From the NCBI GenBank assembly GCA_001303705.1, contig LJUI01000030.1:1-36318 (forward strand): a stretch of 36,318 bases of DNA, read 5' to 3'. Each line of letters begins with the position of its first letter. Within the stretch, counting starts at the first letter, position 1. This DNA is from a candidate division TA06 bacterium SM23_40 (GTDB lineage: Bacteria; LJUI01; SM1-40). The position numbers and the translations under genes were made by a program. Below, one piece after another: positions 34,100 to 36,318 of this stretch. Below the pieces are notes generated by a model. It saw nothing but the letters and a program-made list of their open reading frames with translations, was not told where the DNA came from and searched no databases.

Positions 34100-35210
34100 T
34101 CTTCTATTCGTTCTTATCCTGCCGGCTCTGTCACAGGGAAGCCTTCTCGGATTCATGACTGACGGTGATCCAGTGATGAGCGTATCGGCCCGGGTCGCTG
34201 CCATGGGAGGTGCCTCGCTTGCCCTCGATGGCGCGGAGCTCGCCGCGTTCGCCAATCCTGCTCAGGCGGCATATGCTGAGGGGCCGGGGATATGGCTCGG
34301 TTTCGGGCGCCGGATGACGAGCGAGGAGATCGTCGGGCCGGAGACAGAGCCGGGCGAATTCGGTGCCCGTTCGACCAGCGAGGAACTGTTCGAGCCGCTT
34401 TCCGCCGGGATACAATGGGCGCCCGGCCGCCGCGTCGGCATCAGCCTGGGGACGACTCCCTGCTATGACTACCGCTATGAGAGCGAGATCGTGATCCGCG
34501 ATGCGATCCGTCCGGCTCGGGCGATCGGGGTCGAGCGGCTCGAGGGCAGGGGAGATCTGAGGCAGCACGTCGCGGCACTGGGCGTGCGGCCTGCGTGGTG
34601 GCTCTCCCTCGGGGTAGCCGGCGGGTTGGTGCGTGGCCAGCGGGACATGGAAACGGCAACTCACTACTACGACCCGGATTCGCAGAGCACGGCCAGCCAC
34701 GTGAGTGAGGACCTCGATTCAGAGCTGTACAGTGTGGGGCTCCAGGTGCGTGCGACTCAGTCATTGAGGATAGCTGCAGTCTATCGCAGCGGCCTCGATC
34801 TCGGGCCGATCTCGTATCCGGCCTCTCTTGGGCTCGGCGTGGCGTACGGGACGGGGAGAGGGCGGGGAGCCCTGTTCGCAGCAGATCTATTATACAGAGA
34901 TGACGGCGGGTCGTTTGAGCCCGGCCGAGCACTCGAGGCGGTCGAACTGAGGGTCGGGTCGGAGATACGGCTCCGGGGGGATGCGAGTGTGCGGTACGGG
35001 CTCGCTCTCATCCCATGGTATCGAGACGATACGATAGAGAAGGCGCTCATCTCGGCGGGGATAGGTCGGAGAGTATTCGGCCTGATGGTCGATGTCGCGG
35101 CCTCGGTCGGAACGAGAAACTACGTAGGTCAGACACCCTATCTGTCGGAGGAAGCCCGGGTCAACGAATCGACGACCAGGGTCGTCGTAACGGTCTCATA
35201 CGGGACTTAG
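34065..35210 (+). CDS. Outer-membrane protein, PorV/FadL-like beta-barrel
   Basis: 381 residues from the ATG at 34065, inside the end of the upstream gene (35-bp overlap), so probably co-translated. Signal peptide TAWRWIWSGSLLFVLILPALSQG. The segment VSARVAAMGGASLALDGAELAAFANPAQAAY matches the start of PorV/FadL-like barrels ('ARA.AMGGA.......A...NPA'). The rest alternates amphipathic strands and ends in a strand (RVVVTVSYG). Two such genes flank the HhH protein. Transported substrate, if any, is unknown. Confidence 0.8.
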   Translation: MSTAWRWIWSGSLLFVLILPALSQGSLLGFMTDGDPVMSVSARVAAMGGASLALDGAELAAFANPAQAAYAEGPGIWLGFGRRMTSEEIVGPETEPGEFGARSTSEELFEPLSAGIQWAPGRRVGISLGTTPCYDYRYESEIVIRDAIRPARAIGVERLEGRGDLRQHVAALGVRPAWWLSLGVAGGLVRGQRDMETATHYYDPDSQSTASHVSEDLDSELYSVGLQVRATQSLRIAAVYRSGLDLGPISYPASLGLGVAYGTGRGRGALFAADLLYRDDGGSFEPGRALEAVELRVGSEIRLRGDASVRYGLALIPWYRDDTIEKALISAGIGRRVFGLMVDVAASVGTRNYVGQTPYLSEEARVNESTTRVVVTVSYGT

Positions 35211-35251
35211 GGTATGCGGATCCGGATAGAATCATCGCCGGCACAACAATG

Positions 35252-36318
35252 TTACCAGAAAGACACAGTGAACTCCGTACTCTCCTCATCGATCAGATCA
35301 TCCGGAGGCGTGCCGATCTTCACCGTATAGATGTACGTGCCGGTGGGAGCATTGAACGGAACCGTGTGGCAGATGTGGATGGCTTTGGTCTGGTGGGGAG
35401 ACACACAGATGTAGGTCGGCCCCGCGACGGGATTCCCCGGATATGAGTTTCCGTTCGGCAGCGTCACATCGGCTATCCCATAGAAGCACTGCTGCGTGCC
35501 CGTGTGGGTTGTCACGGTTGCCGTATAGCAGAAATCGCTGCCGAGGTGGATGTTGACCGAATCAGGATCGATGTGGACCGTGGCAGGACGCTGCGCGAAG
35601 GCCGGCGCAGCGAGCTTCGCGGACTGCAGCACCTCCCTCTCTTCGTCTTTTTGGAGGAATAGAACGGTCTCGCAGTTGTCCCAGACCCAGGCCGGATCGA
35701 CCGTGAAATACCAGGACATCTCGACCGTGTCGCCGGGTTGAGTTGTGATCGGCGTTCCGGATGGCCCGGGTACCATATCTCGCATGGTCTGGTGATGCCA
35801 GAGCATCTGGTTCGGAGCGGGCCAGTAAATATTCGACTCGGTAACGACACAGCGTACGACCAGGGCGGGCCACGGGATGGCCTGGGTAATGATGATCTTC
35901 GCCTTCAGCCGGCCGGTATCGCCCCCCATGCTCCCATCAAGGTGAATTTCGAAGAGGCTCGGCACGCTCTCGCGATTCGTAATCATCCCGTCCCAGTAAC
36001 TATGCGATGCGCCTGCGGGGGAGCCGTCGATCCAGAAGTACGGCACGTACCCGGGATCGTAGTAGTTGGTGCGTGCGGTGTTCTCAATGATGTTTGCCTG
36101 GTAGAAGGGATCAGCCGACGAAGGCCACCACGTGTGGTAGCGGATTAGTGCCAGAGTTGCGCTGTGTTCGATCGCCAGGGTGTCGAGCTTCAGATTTGCC
36201 GGCCGGCAGGGACCACAACTCGTGTTGGTGAAGAGCTCTCCCAGAACGATCCTCTGTGTAGCCATCGAGCTGGTTGCGACCGCGAAGAGGCTCAGTACAA
36301 CGATCGCAACGACAGAAT
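35252..36318 (-). CDS. Omp28-like secreted protein with a thioredoxin-fold CGPC site, 5' end cut off
   Basis: On the - strand the frame is open through the right edge, so the start lies outside the window. The visible N-terminus is a hydrophobic signal sequence (VVAIVVLSLFAVATSS) followed by TQRIVLGELFTNTSCGPCRPAN, a thioredoxin-like CGPC as in Omp28-related proteins. Then FYQANIIENTARTNYY and VPYFWIDG support the family. The C-terminal half is beta-sandwich-like with several Cys. It ends FTVSFW without a recognisable sorting domain. Probably a periplasmic or surface disulfide/thiol protein. It converges with the preceding + strand gene, with a 41-bp gap and no obvious terminator. Confidence 0.8.
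   Translation of the reverse strand, partial: SVVAIVVLSLFAVATSSMATQRIVLGELFTNTSCGPCRPANLKLDTLAIEHSATLALIRYHTWWPSSADPFYQANIIENTARTNYYDPGYVPYFWIDGSPAGASHSYWDGMITNRESVPSLFEIHLDGSMGGDTGRLKAKIIITQAIPWPALVVRCVVTESNIYWPAPNQMLWHHQTMRDMVPGPSGTPITTQPGDTVEMSWYFTVDPAWVWDNCETVLFLQKDEEREVLQSAKLAAPAFAQRPATVHIDPDSVNIHLGSDFCYTATVTTHTGTQQCFYGIADVTLPNGNSYPGNPVAGPTYICVSPHQTKAIHICHTVPFNAPTGTYIYTVKIGTPPDDLIDEESTEFTVSFW

Overview
The window looks like chromosomal DNA of a GC-rich, didermic bacterium from an uncultured or poorly sampled lineage. Outer membrane is implied by three beta-barrel-type proteins near the right end (two PorV/FadL-like, one helix-hairpin-helix protein with a barrel-like body), several lipoproteins and an Omp28-type secreted thioredoxin-fold protein. 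That set is typical of the FCB/Bacteroidota-like and neighbouring candidate phyla, but no phylogenetic marker here fixes the phylum. Almost every gene lies on the + strand; only the last gene, cut by the right edge, is on the - strand and converges on the rest. I see no phage, transposase, integrase or CRISPR array.

Layout. (1) 1-1569: a TPR protein truncated by the left edge. (2) 1754-7859: a cysteine-rich envelope gene cluster. It has a sigma-70-like promoter and leader hairpin, then a secreted Cys-rich protein, a lipoprotein with two tandem NosL-like domains, a small membrane-anchored Cys protein, an FtsX/MacB-type ABC permease, its LolD-type ATPase, a polytopic membrane protein with CC and HHCxxC sites, and a Cys-containing lipoprotein. 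This is the best candidate for an undescribed system; I infer handling of copper or another soft metal. (3) 7929-22021: a long co-directional run with uvrA, gcvT, gcvPA (no gcvH or gcvPB), a histone-deacetylase-family enzyme, polX with an unusual Arg/Ser tail, an AmrS-type radical SAM enzyme, a DUF488 protein, an Arg-rich membrane-anchored M23 peptidase, a frameshifted ABC-class ATPase (COG3044 type) and a second AmrS-like radical SAM enzyme.

(4) 22071-26757: a strong promoter next to a perfect palindrome, then holA, an acidic coiled-coil/zinc-ribbon protein and leuS. (5) 26758-28931: a tRNA locus in which tRNA-Arg(ACG) lies just upstream of tadA, the enzyme that converts its A34 to inosine, followed by tRNA-Ser(CGA), a broken isoprenylcysteine-methyltransferase-like gene and a small anchored protein. 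(6) 29189-30889: leuD plus an isopropylmalate/homoisocitrate/isocitrate dehydrogenase-family gene, separated by a duplicated copy of the leuD 3' end. (7) 30961-36318: the outer-membrane protein block, which includes a degenerate tandem-repeat spacer, and the Omp28-like gene.

Functionally the window mixes DNA repair and replication (uvrA, polX, holA), translation (leuS, tadA, two tRNAs), amino-acid metabolism (gcvT, gcvPA, leuD and its dehydrogenase) and envelope biology. Assignments rest on motifs read from the translated sequence and on knowledge of the families; no database search was run.
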